Shown: positions 1 through 9,181, counted from the first letter of the stretch. The stretch: 41,553 bases of DNA from JAOADN01 sp049323795 (GCA_049323795.1 JBMOOH010000002.1:1-41553), one strand, 5' to 3'. Numbers and translations: made by a program. The notes: generated by a model not told the origin, from the letters alone.

Positions 1-1
1 G

Positions 2-2656
2 ACGGGGGCCCAGGCTCCTCCCGAGGCGCCGGCAAGGCCGGGCATGCCTGATCCTGCAACGGGCGAAACGGCACGATCCGAGACGACCCCGGCCGCGAAG
101 GCCGGCCATACCGGGCCCGAGGGCAAATCGCGACGGGCCGATCCGGATGCGGCGCAGGACGCTCTCGCCGGCGCGGGTGCCGGTGCAGATCCGGGATCCG
201 GGTCGGATGAGAATCCCGCCGCGCTGCAAGAGGCGGAACGGCGGCACCGGAAACACCCGGGCACGGACCGGCCGGTGTCGGCAGACGCCGAAACCGCTGC
301 CGAGGGACCGGGGCCCGGCAGCAGCGCCGGGGGCGACGATGCTCCGGCCCCGGACAAGGCTGCGGAAGCTGCCGGAGACGGCGGGGCTGGCCTCGGCGGG
401 GCGGGTCTCGTCGTGGCTGCCACGATCGCCGTCACCTCGGACGATCCTGCCGGCGCGCCGCCGCTGCCGTTCGCGACCCGCCGCCAACATGAAAAGCCGG
501 GCCCGCCTGTCCCCGTTCCTATCGCCGGGACGGGCCCGCGGCTCGAGGCGGCGATGACGCTGTCGCGCGATCTGCGGGGCGGCGGGGATGCGGGCCCGGA
601 ACCGGCCGTCCTGGCCGCGCCGCCGGTCCCGACCAGGCCGCTCGTGCCCCCGCGCCGGGAACCGCCCTCGCCGGGGCAGCGCAGATCCGGTGCCGGGGCG
701 GCCTTGAGCCGCGTCCTTGCGCGGAGCAAGACAGAAGGCTCGGCGCCCAAGCCTGCCCTGCGCCGCAAGAAGAAGGCGCCCGAGGCCGAGGCCGCTGAAC
801 TGACGGTGTTCGGTGGGCGCGGGACAGCCCGGAGAACGCCGCCGCGATTGCTCGGCCTGATCCTGACCGCGGTGCTTGTCGCCTTCATGGGGGCGGTGGC
901 GCTGTGGTCCCTTCTCTTCGCTGACGGGCCCGTGCCGCTCGCGGCCCCCGCGCCGGTCGCCTCGGTTCCGGACCCGGCCCCGTCCGGCCCGGTCGATCCC
1001 GGCATGGGAACCGCCGCCGGGACGAACCCGGCAACGCCCGGTGCGACAGCCCCGGCGGACCCCCACCCCGGCCCCGGAACCGGAAGCAGTGCGGCCGACC
1101 CCGCGGAGATCGTCCCGGCAGATGGTGCGGCCGGGGCGGCGGGCACATCCGCCGGCCCCGCAGCGCCTGACGAGCGCGATCCCGCCGCGCTGGCCGGACT
1201 GGCCGAGGCGGGGGCGGCGGTCGAGGCAGCGCGCGAATCGACGGCAGGCACCGAGGCGCTGATCGCATCCGCCCCCGCTCCGTCCCCGGATGGACCGCTT
1301 CCGCTGCCCGAGACGCTCCGGCGATACGGCAACGACAGGCTCTGGGACAGCGCGCCTGCGACCGTACCGCAGCCAGAGCCGGATGCCGAGGGGGCGCCGG
1401 CGGTCGCGGTGGCGGCGACGCCCGACAGCGCCCCCGCGGGCAGTCTCCCGGACCCTGCGGGCGCCACCGAAGACCCCGCCCCGTCGCCGCTGCCCGTGCC
1501 GGTGCCGTACAACTCGCTCGTCCGGCTCGGCGCTGATGGCGAGGCAACTCCGACGCCCGAAGGCGTCGTGACGCCATCCGGCATCACGCTGATCGCGGGA
1601 CGGCCGGCGCGGGTCCCGGCACCGCGGCCCGGCGGCCTCGCGCCGGTTGCCGCACCGGCGCAGGCGCCCGGGGGAACGGCCCCCGCCGGAACAGGTCCCG
1701 ACACGGGACCCGATACGGGGCCCGACGCGGGGCCCGACGCGGGGCCCGACGCGGGGCCCGACGCGGGGCCCGCAGCACCCGATCCGCTGGCGGGGAAGCG
1801 TCCGGTCGCGCGGCCCGGATTGCCCGCGGCCGCGCCGGCCCCTGCGGGGACAACGCAGGGGGCCGCGTCTGCCCCGTCCGCCGATCAGAACGCCGCCCTT
1901 GCGCCGACGGCCGATCCGCGGCTCGCCGCCCGCAAGCCCCTTGCCCGCTCGGCGGCGGCATCCCGGGCGGCCGCGGCGCGGCAGGCGGCGGACTCTGCCG
2001 GGACCGGTTCGGCGACGGCGGACGCGGCCGGTCCGCTGCCCCCGCCGGCCGATCCGCGCCTTGCGGCGCGCAAGCCCGTCGCCCGCCCCGGGGTCGTCGC
2101 AGCCCTGGCAGAGGCGCACGCGAACGGCGCGGATGCAACCGCCGCGGCGCCGTCCGCATCCGCTCTCGCCGTCGCAGCGTCGCGCCGACCGGCCACCCGG
2201 CCGAGCGGTTTCTCTGCGGCGATCGAGGCGGCCCTCGCGGTTGCTGTCGCGGCGCCGCCCGAACCCGCACCCGAAGCCGCCGCTGCACCCGAGCCGCCCA
2301 CCGGATCCGCGCAGGAAACGGTGGCGGTGCGGGATTTCTCGGTACCCGCGCCGCAGGCCGGCGAAGTGGACGAGCCCGAGCCCCCGCCCACCGCCGCGCG
2401 CGGCGAGACGCGGACGGCGGTGGCCAAGCAGGCGACCATCCGCAACGCGATGAACCTTTCGCAGGTGAACCTGATCGGAGTCTTCGGTTCCTCGGGCGAC
2501 AGGCGCGCGCTCGTGCGGATGTCGAACGGGCGGTTCGTGCGGGTCAAGGTCGGCGACCGGCTCGACGGAGGCAAGGTCGCGGCGATCGGGGATTCCCAGC
2601 TGACCTACGTCAAGGGCGGCCGGACAATCACGCTGAAGATGGTCCGCGACAGCTGA
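2..2656 (+). CDS. Large Ala/Pro-rich single-pass membrane protein with PilP/GspC-like C-terminus (5'-partial)
   Basis: The reading frame is open from base 2 and the same Pro/Ala-rich composition runs upstream of the first ATG (base 44), so the true start may lie outside the window. From that ATG it has 870 codons. The first ~265 residues are acidic/Pro-rich with a basic stretch just before one membrane segment (about residues 269-293, LILTAVLVAFMGAVALWSLL). About 500 residues of low-complexity Ala/Pro/Gly follow, including a six-fold GPD(T/A) repeat and four copies of a motif like (K/R)(K/R)P-x-(A/T)-R-(P/S) (near residues 585, 627, 675 and 720). The last ~65 residues are an ordered small beta domain (NLSQVNLIGVFG, then VGDRLDGGKVAAIGDSQLTY) resembling the HR/PilP-type domains of GspC and PilP. 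I infer a periplasm-spanning envelope protein. The family resemblance is from pattern only; no partner genes are nearby. The function is unknown. Confidence 0.7.
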   Translation, partial: TGAQAPPEAPARPGMPDPATGETARSETTPAAKAGHTGPEGKSRRADPDAAQDALAGAGAGADPGSGSDENPAALQEAERRHRKHPGTDRPVSADAETAAEGPGPGSSAGGDDAPAPDKAAEAAGDGGAGLGGAGLVVAATIAVTSDDPAGAPPLPFATRRQHEKPGPPVPVPIAGTGPRLEAAMTLSRDLRGGGDAGPEPAVLAAPPVPTRPLVPPRREPPSPGQRRSGAGAALSRVLARSKTEGSAPKPALRRKKKAPEAEAAELTVFGGRGTARRTPPRLLGLILTAVLVAFMGAVALWSLLFADGPVPLAAPAPVASVPDPAPSGPVDPGMGTAAGTNPATPGATAPADPHPGPGTGSSAADPAEIVPADGAAGAAGTSAGPAAPDERDPAALAGLAEAGAAVEAARESTAGTEALIASAPAPSPDGPLPLPETLRRYGNDRLWDSAPATVPQPEPDAEGAPAVAVAATPDSAPAGSLPDPAGATEDPAPSPLPVPVPYNSLVRLGADGEATPTPEGVVTPSGITLIAGRPARVPAPRPGGLAPVAAPAQAPGGTAPAGTGPDTGPDTGPDAGPDAGPDAGPDAGPAAPDPLAGKRPVARPGLPAAAPAPAGTTQGAASAPSADQNAALAPTADPRLAARKPLARSAAASRAAAARQAADSAGTGSATADAAGPLPPPADPRLAARKPVARPGVVAALAEAHANGADATAAAPSASALAVAASRRPATRPSGFSAAIEAALAVAVAAPPEPAPEAAAAPEPPTGSAQETVAVRDFSVPAPQAGEVDEPEPPPTAARGETRTAVAKQATIRNAMNLSQVNLIGVFGSSGDRRALVRMSNGRFVRVKVGDRLDGGKVAAIGDSQLTYVKGGRTITLKMVRDS
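1694..1765 (+). repeat. 12-bp tandem repeat, 6 units, coding for (GPDT)2(GPDA)4
   Basis: Six in-frame 12-bp units encode Gly-Pro-Asp-Thr twice and Gly-Pro-Asp-Ala four times inside the large Pro/Ala-rich protein. The last four units are nearly identical at the DNA level, which points to recent expansion by slippage. Unit number could vary between strains without breaking the frame. Confidence 0.9.
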
Positions 2657-2834
2657 CGGCCCGAGGCGATGGCAGCGCGTGGCGGCCGGCCCTGCGCACC
2701 GTTCCGGCAACCGGCACCATCCCTTCCCTGCCGGCACTTGTGGCCGCACCGCTCCTCTGCCTTAATCCGAGTCGGTCGGGACGCGGGCCGGGCCATCGCC
2801 GGCCGGCCGCGGCCGCGCCATCACGGGAGTCCGC

Positions 2835-4709
2835 ATGGAGAGCTTCATCCTCCAGGCCTCGATCTATCTTGCGGCGATGGTGGTGGCGGTGCCGCTCGCC
2901 ACGCGCCTCGGCCTCGGGTCGGTCCTCGGGTATCTCATCGCGGGCCTCGTCATCGGGCCGATCCTCGGGATGGCCGACTCCGAGACGGTAGACCTTCAGC
3001 ATTTTGCCGAGTTCGGCGTCGTGCTCATGCTCTTCCTGATCGGCCTCGACCTCGATCCGCAGTCGCTCTGGGGGATGCGCGACAAGCTTGTCGGGCTCGG
3101 CGGACTTCAGATCGCAGGCACGGCGGCGGTCCTGATGGCGGGCGGACTGGCGCTCGGGCTCGACTGGCGAACGGCGCTGACCATCGGTCTCATCATGTCG
3201 CTGTCCTCGACCGCGATCGTGCTTCAGACCCTGACCGAGAAGCGGCTCATGCAGACCACCGGAGGGCGCAGCGCGTTCTCGGTCCTCCTCATGCAGGACA
3301 TCGCCGTCATCCCCCTGATCGCGTTCCTGCCGCTTCTTGCCCTGCCCGGCGCGCGGGCGCTCGCCGAGGCCCAGACCGCCACGACGGCCGCCTCCCGGTT
3401 CATGGACGGACTGCCAGGCTGGGGCATGACCCTCGTGACCCTCGGCGCGGTGGCGCTGATCGTGCTGTCAGGCCACTACCTGATCCGGCCGGCCTATCGT
3501 TTCGTCGCCCGCGCGCAACTGCGCGAGATCAACACGGCCATGGCGCTCGGCATCGTGGTGACCATCGCATCGCTGATGCTCGCGGTCGGCCTGTCGCCGG
3601 CCCTCGGAACCTTTCTCGCCGGCGTGGTCCTTGCCAGCAGCGAGTTCCGCCATGAACTCGAATCCGACATCGCACCCTTCAAGGGGCTCCTGCTCGGCCT
3701 CTTCTTCATAACGGTGGGGGCCGGAATCGATGTCGCCGCCTTCCTGTCCCAGCCGCTCCAGCTTCTGGGTCTGACGCTGGCGATGATGCTGGCCAAGGGC
3801 GCTGTGCTCTTCGCGCTCGGACGGCTGTTCCGGCTGCGGACGCGCAACCACTGGCTGTTCACGCTCGGTCTTGCGCAGGCGGGCGAGTTCGGCTTCGTGC
3901 TCGTGGCCTTCTCCCTGCAACAGCGCATCCTGCCCGAAGCGCTGTCGGGAACGCTGATGATGGTCATCGCGCTGTCGATGCTGCTGACACCGCTCTTCTT
4001 CATCGTGCACGATCTCATCGTGAAGCGCATCGCGGACGACTCCGACGCCGAACCCGAGGACGAGATCGACGACCGCCAGCAGATCATCATCGCCGGAATG
4101 GGCCGGTTCGGACAGGTCGTGAACCGGATGGTCACCTCGTCGGGATTCCGCACCACGGTGATCGACAACGACCTGTCAACCGTCCAGCTTCTGCGCCGTT
4201 TCGGGTTCAAGGGCTATTACGGGGATCCGACGCGGCCCGATCTCCTGAAGGCGGCGGGGATCGACGATGCGAAGGTGCTGGTCGCCGCCATGGACGACAA
4301 GGAGGCGAACCTGCGCCTGGTCGAATACGCGCGCCGGATCCGGCCGGACCTTCACATCATCTCGCGCGCCTATGACCGCGAGCATGTCTTTCGGCTCTAC
4401 CGCGCAGGTGCGAACGACATCGTGCGCGAAATGTTCGACTCGTCGCTGAGGGTCGGCCGCTACGTGCTTGAAGCGGTGGGACTTTCGCGATTCGAAGCGA
4501 GCGAACTCGAACGGCTGTTCTTCGACCTCGACCGCAAGTCCGTGCGGCGGCTCGCCGAAGTCTGGCAGCCGGGGGTCCCGATCGAGAGGAACGAGGAATA
4601 CGTCGCGCTCGCCCGGACGCTCAACCGCGATCTGGAAACCGCATTGATGTCGCGGTCCTCGCAGCAAGCCGACAGCCGCGCCCCGACCGGAGATCGCGCA
4701 GCCGACTGA
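2835..4709 (+). CDS. CPA2-family monovalent cation:proton antiporter (KefB/KefC type) with TrkA-N domain
   Basis: 624 aa. The N-terminal ~395 residues form a multi-span inner-membrane domain with Kef/CPA2 signatures: FAEFGVVLMLFLIGLDLDP near residue 57 and the SLSSTAIVLQTLTEKRLM stretch. A cytosolic linker rich in Asp/Glu follows, then a TrkA-N/RCK Rossmann domain from about residue 414 (IIIAGMGRFGQVV, a GxGxxG nucleotide-binding loop). The C-terminal ~70 residues form an acidic tail. Known family role: K+ (or Na+) efflux coupled to H+ uptake, gated by nucleotide or glutathione binding to the RCK domain. The start is supported by GGAG six bases upstream. It stands alone, with its 3' end facing carD. 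KefB versus KefC versus YbaL cannot be decided from sequence. Confidence 0.9.
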   Translation: MESFILQASIYLAAMVVAVPLATRLGLGSVLGYLIAGLVIGPILGMADSETVDLQHFAEFGVVLMLFLIGLDLDPQSLWGMRDKLVGLGGLQIAGTAAVLMAGGLALGLDWRTALTIGLIMSLSSTAIVLQTLTEKRLMQTTGGRSAFSVLLMQDIAVIPLIAFLPLLALPGARALAEAQTATTAASRFMDGLPGWGMTLVTLGAVALIVLSGHYLIRPAYRFVARAQLREINTAMALGIVVTIASLMLAVGLSPALGTFLAGVVLASSEFRHELESDIAPFKGLLLGLFFITVGAGIDVAAFLSQPLQLLGLTLAMMLAKGAVLFALGRLFRLRTRNHWLFTLGLAQAGEFGFVLVAFSLQQRILPEALSGTLMMVIALSMLLTPLFFIVHDLIVKRIADDSDAEPEDEIDDRQQIIIAGMGRFGQVVNRMVTSSGFRTTVIDNDLSTVQLLRRFGFKGYYGDPTRPDLLKAAGIDDAKVLVAAMDDKEANLRLVEYARRIRPDLHIISRAYDREHVFRLYRAGANDIVREMFDSSLRVGRYVLEAVGLSRFEASELERLFFDLDRKSVRRLAEVWQPGVPIERNEEYVALARTLNRDLETALMSRSSQQADSRAPTGDRAAD

Positions 4710-4775
4710 CACCCGAGGCAGACGAAAGCCTGCAGCGGTGGGTCCGGATGCGCCCGTGGCTGGCACGCTGGCCGG

Positions 4776-5276
4776 TCAGGCGGCGCGGTTCACGAGGACG
4801 GCGTCCACCTTCTTCTGCGCTCCGGCCTCGTCGACGCCGGAAACCGCGGCGACCTCGCGCGTCAGGCGTTCCAGGGCGGCCTCGTAAAGCTGGCGCTCCG
4901 AATAGGACTGTTCGCGCTGCTCGTCCGAGCGGTGCAGGTCGCGGACGACCTCGGCGATCGACAGGAGATCGCCGGAGTTTATCTTCTGCTCGTATTCCTG
5001 GGCGCGGCGGGACCACATCGCGCGCTTCACCCGGGCCTTGCCCTTCAGCGTCTCGAGCGCGCGGGTCACGACGTCGGGCGTCGAAAGCTGGCGCATCCCG
5101 ACCTCGGTCGCCTTGTGCGTCGGCACACGGAGCGTCATCTTGTCCTTCTCGAACGAGATCACGAAAAGCTCGAGCTTCAGGCCCGCGATTTCCTGTTCCT
5201 CGATCGAGATGATCCGACCCACGCCATGCGCGGGATAAACGACAAAGTCGTTCGGACGGAATTCCGATTTCTTCAT
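4776..5276 (-). CDS. carD: CarD family transcriptional regulator
   Basis: 166 aa. The N-terminal CarD/TRCF RNA-polymerase-interaction domain is clear (FRPNDFVVYPAHGVGRIISI at residues 6-25, then the VPTHKA region), followed by a helical C-terminal domain with the conserved VVRDLHRSDEQREQSYSERQ segment. CarD binds the RNAP beta subunit and stabilises open complexes at promoters. The frame is open further upstream (to 5462), but I place the start at the ATG before KKSEF because it has an AAGGAAG Shine-Dalgarno about 10 bases upstream and matches the family N-terminus. It is last in the TPR-helicase-S4-fdxA-carD run but has its own promoter-like sequence in a 315-bp leader, so it can probably be expressed alone. 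Confidence 0.93.
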   Translation of the reverse strand: MKKSEFRPNDFVVYPAHGVGRIISIEEQEIAGLKLELFVISFEKDKMTLRVPTHKATEVGMRQLSTPDVVTRALETLKGKARVKRAMWSRRAQEYEQKINSGDLLSIAEVVRDLHRSDEQREQSYSERQLYEAALERLTREVAAVSGVDEAGAQKKVDAVLVNRAA

Positions 5277-5591
5277 CTGGTCTGCCACTTCCTTGCGGAT
5301 ACCCGAACTCCGGCGTCCGAGACCCGGGACGGGTGCCTTCGGCCCGTCTCCGATTCCCAATTCGCAGAAAAAAGTCCCCGCGCGCCCCAGGCACCGCGCG
5401 GACGTTCGAAGATCCTCGGTCCACTTACTGCAGTAATATAGCAGAAGCGCAGCAAGTTTCAAAGTGCGGCCATATGGCGCGCACCGTCGGAGAGGCCTGC
5501 GGCGGCAGATTCTTCCCCTTGCGCACCGATCGAATCGGGCCGCGAGGACAGTTCCTGTCAGGAGAGGGAATCAGTTCCGTGGGATGTGGGA
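5277..5591. other. 315-bp gene-free spacer between fdxA and carD
   Basis: No coding sequence is supported here. Reading toward carD it holds a sigma70-like promoter, then about 150 bases of untranslated leader. The half nearest fdxA has only short imperfect repeats (GGAACTGATT and GGAACTGTCC) and no clear terminator. Confidence 0.6.
5435..5462 (-). promoter_or_regulatory. Putative sigma70-type promoter of carD
   Basis: On the minus strand TTGAAA (-35, bases 5457-5462) and TATATT (-10, bases 5435-5440) are separated by 16 bp. Both boxes are AT-rich islands in a G+C-rich region. Initiation a few bases after the -10 would give carD a leader of roughly 150 nt. Motif match only. Confidence 0.55.
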
Positions 5592-5930
5592 TCAGTCGCC
5601 CGCCCCCGGCGCCTCGGAAAAGTATTTCTCAAGCTTGCCGGTTTCGCCATCGCGCGCCTCGGCCCCGGGCAACGGATCCTTGCGCTGCGTCAGGACGGGC
5701 CACATCTGCGAATACTTGCGGTTGAACTCGACCCAGGCCGCCGTATCGGGCTCGGTATCCGGGCGGATCGCATCTGCCGGGCACTCGGGCTCGCACACCC
5801 CGCAGTCGATGCACTCGTCGGGATGGATGACGAGCATGTTCTCGCCCTCGTAGAAGCAGTCAACCGGACAGACTTCGACGCAGTCGGTGTACTTGCAGGC
5901 AATGCAGTTGTCGGTGACGACGTAGGTCAT
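5592..5930 (-). CDS. fdxA: 7Fe (3Fe-4S/4Fe-4S) ferredoxin FdxA
   Basis: 112 aa, begins MTYVVTDNCIACKYTDCVEV. By alignment with the Azotobacter FdI-type ferredoxins, Cys9, Cys17 and Cys50 would bind the 3Fe-4S cluster and Cys21, Cys40, Cys43 and Cys46 the 4Fe-4S cluster; Cys12 and Cys25 are the usual extra cysteines. The ~60-residue C-terminal extension (AWVEFNRKYSQMWPV) is typical of the family. It is a soluble low-potential electron carrier; partners are not shown by context. I start at the ATG of MTYVV rather than any upstream start because the family begins there. It lies 73 bases after the S4-protein gene, on the same strand. Confidence 0.95.
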   Translation of the reverse strand: MTYVVTDNCIACKYTDCVEVCPVDCFYEGENMLVIHPDECIDCGVCEPECPADAIRPDTEPDTAAWVEFNRKYSQMWPVLTQRKDPLPGAEARDGETGKLEKYFSEAPGAGD

Positions 5931-6003
5931 TTGTAGCGGATCCGGCGCAGTGCGAATGGTAGGTAGACCGAAGGGGAGCCTTCCGCAAGGGCGCCGGGCC
6001 GCT

Positions 6004-6291
6004 CTAGCCTGCCCGCTCCGCTGCATCGAGATCGGCATAGAGTTCCTGCGCCTCGCGCGCCGGTCCGCGCCGTCCGCCGGCGGCCAGAACGCGCACCACG
6101 CGGATCCGGGCACCTTGCGGAAACGTCAGCACGTCCCCCGGCGCGACCGCGTGACCGGGCTTTGCACAACGGACACCGTTCAGCCGCAGGTGCCCCCCGC
6201 TCACGACCGCCGCGGCAAGCGAGCGGGTCTTGAAGAACCGCGCCTGCCACAGCCACTTGTCCAGCCTGATGCGGTCGTCGGCCCCGGCCAA
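6004..6291 (-). CDS. S4-domain RNA-binding protein (HslR/Hsp15-like)
   Basis: 95 aa with an S4 RNA-binding fold: IRLDKWLWQARFFKTRSLAAAVVSGGHLRLNG, then PGDVLTF. This is the pattern of heat-shock protein 15, which binds 50S subunits carrying nascent chains; that role is inferred from family. The start is a TTG (base 6291). It must be at or after this point because the same frame carries the helicase stop codon only one codon earlier. There is no strong Shine-Dalgarno, so translation probably depends on ribosomes finishing the helicase. The C-terminus is short and charged. Confidence 0.85.
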   Translation of the reverse strand: MAGADDRIRLDKWLWQARFFKTRSLAAAVVSGGHLRLNGVRCAKPGHAVAPGDVLTFPQGARIRVVRVLAAGGRRGPAREAQELYADLDAAERAG

Positions 6292-6294
6292 GGC

Positions 6295-9168
6295 TCAGGT
6301 CTTGTCCCGGAACGACATGAGCGCCGCCGCGAAGGGATTGTCGGGGTCGATCCGGTCGCGCCGCTGCGGCCGCGCCTCGAAGCTGCGGGCGCCCTGAGGC
6401 TTGTCGTCCCGCTCGCCCTTCGGGCCGCCGGGCTTGCCCTTCGTCCAGGGCCTGTCGCCGGACTTGCCCTCGCGCCGCACGAAGGGCTTGCCGTCGGGCT
6501 TGCCGTCGCGGGCCGGGCGGGCACCCGCCTCGCCCTCGGAACGGCGCGGGCCAAGTCCGGCCCCGAGCTTTCCCGATCGGGGCTTCCCGCCCTCCTCGCG
6601 CCGCGGGCGGCCGCCTTCGGGATGCTTGCGCTCGCGCGGTTTCGGTGCCCAGACGAAGGTCCAGAACGTCTCCGGTTCCGGCTCGGCGGGCGCTTCGGCC
6701 ACCGCGGGGGCCAGCACCGACTCTTCCTCGGGGATCGGGTTCACCGGCGCGTCGGGGGGGGCCGGCGCGGGCGGCGGGGGTTCGGCGGCCCTGGTCTTCG
6801 GCCGCTCGCCCTTGGTGCCCCTGTAGCCCAGGCCCTCCATCAGGTCGGCGAACTGCTCGAGCGTCATGCCGGTGATCGACAGCATGTCCGCAGTCGCCTC
6901 GAACCCGGCCCTGGTGTCCTTCGTGCGCAGGATGTCGGCCAGGCGTTCCAGCATGTCGATGCGGATCGCACGCACGCCCGCCGGGTGGTAGCCGGACAGG
7001 GTGTAGTAACCCTTCGGCACGTCCGGCAGGTTCGGAATCGTCACGAGTCCCGGCGGCGGGCTTTCGGGGAACTCGGCCAGCCCCTCGTTCAGCGACCACA
7101 GGACCAGGCGGAGCCGCGTCGGCGCAGGCTTCAGCAGAAGCGGCAGGAAGACCGTGAACTGCCCGAACCGCACGCCGTGCTTGCGCAGCATCCCCCGCGC
7201 GTCCTGGTCGAGCGCCTTGACCTCGCCCGCCACGCCCTCGCGCGGCAGGACGCCCAGCGCCTCGGTCAGGCGGAAGGCAAAGCCGCGGGCAAGGCCCGTC
7301 AGCGTCTCGTCGCGGCCCATCGCCAGAAGCGGTTCGAAGAGCAGCGCGATCTTGCGGTCGATGAAGTGCTGAAGCCGGCGGCGCACCTTCTCGGTCACAT
7401 CCGGGCCAGCTTCCTCGTCGACGAAGGCCTCGACCTGCGGCTTCATCACGTCGGCGCCCTTTACGAGCTTGCCGACCGCGTGGGTTCCCCACATGAGGCC
7501 GCCCTGCTCGGTGAAGTCCATCTCGGTGTCGGGCGCGTTGTAGAAACGGTCGGCCCTGAGCGAAAACTCGGGCTTCAGCGCCTCGTAGCTGGCCCGCGCC
7601 AGCGTCCTGGCCTCGTCGGGCGATCCCGATCCGTCCTGGCGGAAGCGGAACCCTTCCAGACGGCCGACGAATTCGCCCTCGACCGTCACTTCGCCCCTGT
7701 CGTTCACCTCGGCCACGAGGCTCTCCTTCTGCTTGAGCCGCCGGAGAAGCACGCTTGTCCGCCGGTCCACGAATGCTTGCGTCAGCCGCGCGTGCAGCGC
7801 ATCCGACAGGCGGTCTTCTACAGCGCGCGTCTCCCCGCGCCAATGGGCTTCGTCCTCGACCCACGATTGCCGCTGCGCCACATAGGTCCATGTGCGGATA
7901 TACGCCAAACGCTTCGACAGGGTGTCGATGTCGCCGTCGGTCAGGTCGATGCGCGTGATCTGGTTCGCCAGCCAGTCGGCCGGAACGCGCCCGCCGTCGC
8001 GCAGGAACCCGAAGATCCTGGCGAGAAGCGTCGCGTGTTCGTGCGGCGATATTCCCCGGAAGTCGGGGATCCGGCAGACATCCCAGAGTGCCCGCACGTC
8101 GCGCGCGTTGGTGATGCGTCCCTGCACCTCGGGCATCTCGCTCAGGGTCCTGAGCGCGCGAAGGTCGTCCGCCTCGCGCCCGCGCTGAAGGCGCGGGTTC
8201 TGCGGGTCCACCTCGAGGCTTTCGATCAGCCGCTGCGCGCTGCCGAAGTCGAGGTCGCCCGACCGCCACTGCAGCCGCTCGATGGCCGCGAAGCGGTGGT
8301 GCTCGACCGCCTCGATCACCGCATCGTCCATCGGGCCCGCCTCGCCCGTGACCCCGAAGGTGCCGGGCGCCATGTGGCGCCCCGCGCGTCCGGCGATCTG
8401 TCCGATCTCGTGGGGAAAGAGCGGACGGATGCGGCGGCCGTCGAACTTGGCGGTGGCGGAAAAGGCGACGTGGCCGATGTCGAGGTTGAGACCCATGCCG
8501 ATGGCGTCGGTGGCGACGAGGAAATCGACGTCGCCGTTCTGGTAGAGCGCCACCTGCGCGTTTCGCGTCCGGGGGCTGAGCGCCCCCATCACCACTGCGC
8601 AGCCACCTTTCTGACGGCGGATCAGCTCGGCAATCGCATAGAGGTTTTCAACCGAAAAGCTCACTATTGCTGACCTGGGTGGCAGGCGGCTTATCTTTTT
8701 CGAACCACTCCACGTCAGTGTGGAAAATCGCTCGCGCTTCAGGAACTGAACCCGCGGCACCAGTGCGGCGATGGCCGGCTTCATCGATTCCGCGCCGAGA
8801 AACAGCGTCTCGTGCAGTCCGCGCGCGTTCAGAAGCCGGTCGGTGAAGACGTGCCCCCGTTCGGGGTCACCGCAGATCTGGATCTCGTCCACGGCCACGA
8901 AGTCCGCCCCGATCCCCTCGGGCATCGCCTCGACGGTCGCCACCCAGTACTGTGTCCGGTCGGGGACGATCCGCTCTTCCCCCGTTACCAGCGCCACGAC
9001 CGAGGGCCCGCGGAGCGCGACGATCCGGTCGTAGACCTCGCGCGCAAGGAGCCGAAGCGGCAGGCCGATCACGCCGGTCCGGTGCGCCAGCATCCGCTCA
9101 ATGGCATAGTGGGTCTTGCCGGTATTGGTGGGGCCGAGGACCGCCGCGGTCCTCGTCTCGGCACTCAT
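6295..9168 (-). CDS. SUV3-like DExH-box RNA helicase
   Basis: 957 aa. Walker A is GPTNTGKT (residues 12-19), motif II is DEIQ (94-97), the SAT-like region and motif VI QIAGRAGR lie near residues 256-263. This is the arrangement of the SUV3/MgpS-like helicases, whose mitochondrial members unwind RNA for degradosome-linked decay. The middle holds the helical C-terminal helicase domains. Residues from about 785 to the end are a Pro-rich segment followed by a very basic Arg/Lys/Gly-rich tail, probably disordered and RNA-binding. GGAG lies 10 bases before the ATG. It lies 13 bases after the TPR gene and directly before the S4 gene. The substrate and partner nuclease are not shown. Confidence 0.9.
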   Translation of the reverse strand: MSAETRTAAVLGPTNTGKTHYAIERMLAHRTGVIGLPLRLLAREVYDRIVALRGPSVVALVTGEERIVPDRTQYWVATVEAMPEGIGADFVAVDEIQICGDPERGHVFTDRLLNARGLHETLFLGAESMKPAIAALVPRVQFLKRERFSTLTWSGSKKISRLPPRSAIVSFSVENLYAIAELIRRQKGGCAVVMGALSPRTRNAQVALYQNGDVDFLVATDAIGMGLNLDIGHVAFSATAKFDGRRIRPLFPHEIGQIAGRAGRHMAPGTFGVTGEAGPMDDAVIEAVEHHRFAAIERLQWRSGDLDFGSAQRLIESLEVDPQNPRLQRGREADDLRALRTLSEMPEVQGRITNARDVRALWDVCRIPDFRGISPHEHATLLARIFGFLRDGGRVPADWLANQITRIDLTDGDIDTLSKRLAYIRTWTYVAQRQSWVEDEAHWRGETRAVEDRLSDALHARLTQAFVDRRTSVLLRRLKQKESLVAEVNDRGEVTVEGEFVGRLEGFRFRQDGSGSPDEARTLARASYEALKPEFSLRADRFYNAPDTEMDFTEQGGLMWGTHAVGKLVKGADVMKPQVEAFVDEEAGPDVTEKVRRRLQHFIDRKIALLFEPLLAMGRDETLTGLARGFAFRLTEALGVLPREGVAGEVKALDQDARGMLRKHGVRFGQFTVFLPLLLKPAPTRLRLVLWSLNEGLAEFPESPPPGLVTIPNLPDVPKGYYTLSGYHPAGVRAIRIDMLERLADILRTKDTRAGFEATADMLSITGMTLEQFADLMEGLGYRGTKGERPKTRAAEPPPPAPAPPDAPVNPIPEEESVLAPAVAEAPAEPEPETFWTFVWAPKPRERKHPEGGRPRREEGGKPRSGKLGAGLGPRRSEGEAGARPARDGKPDGKPFVRREGKSGDRPWTKGKPGGPKGERDDKPQGARSFEARPQRRDRIDPDNPFAAALMSFRDKT

Positions 9169-9181
9169 TCTTGACGGGCTC

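Noticed and set aside
5950..8673. A 907-codon open frame on the plus strand opposite the RNA helicase
   Set aside because: It is antisense to a helicase with all motifs intact; long open frames are expected on the opposite strand of G+C-rich genes. Its translation is low-complexity and has no domain.
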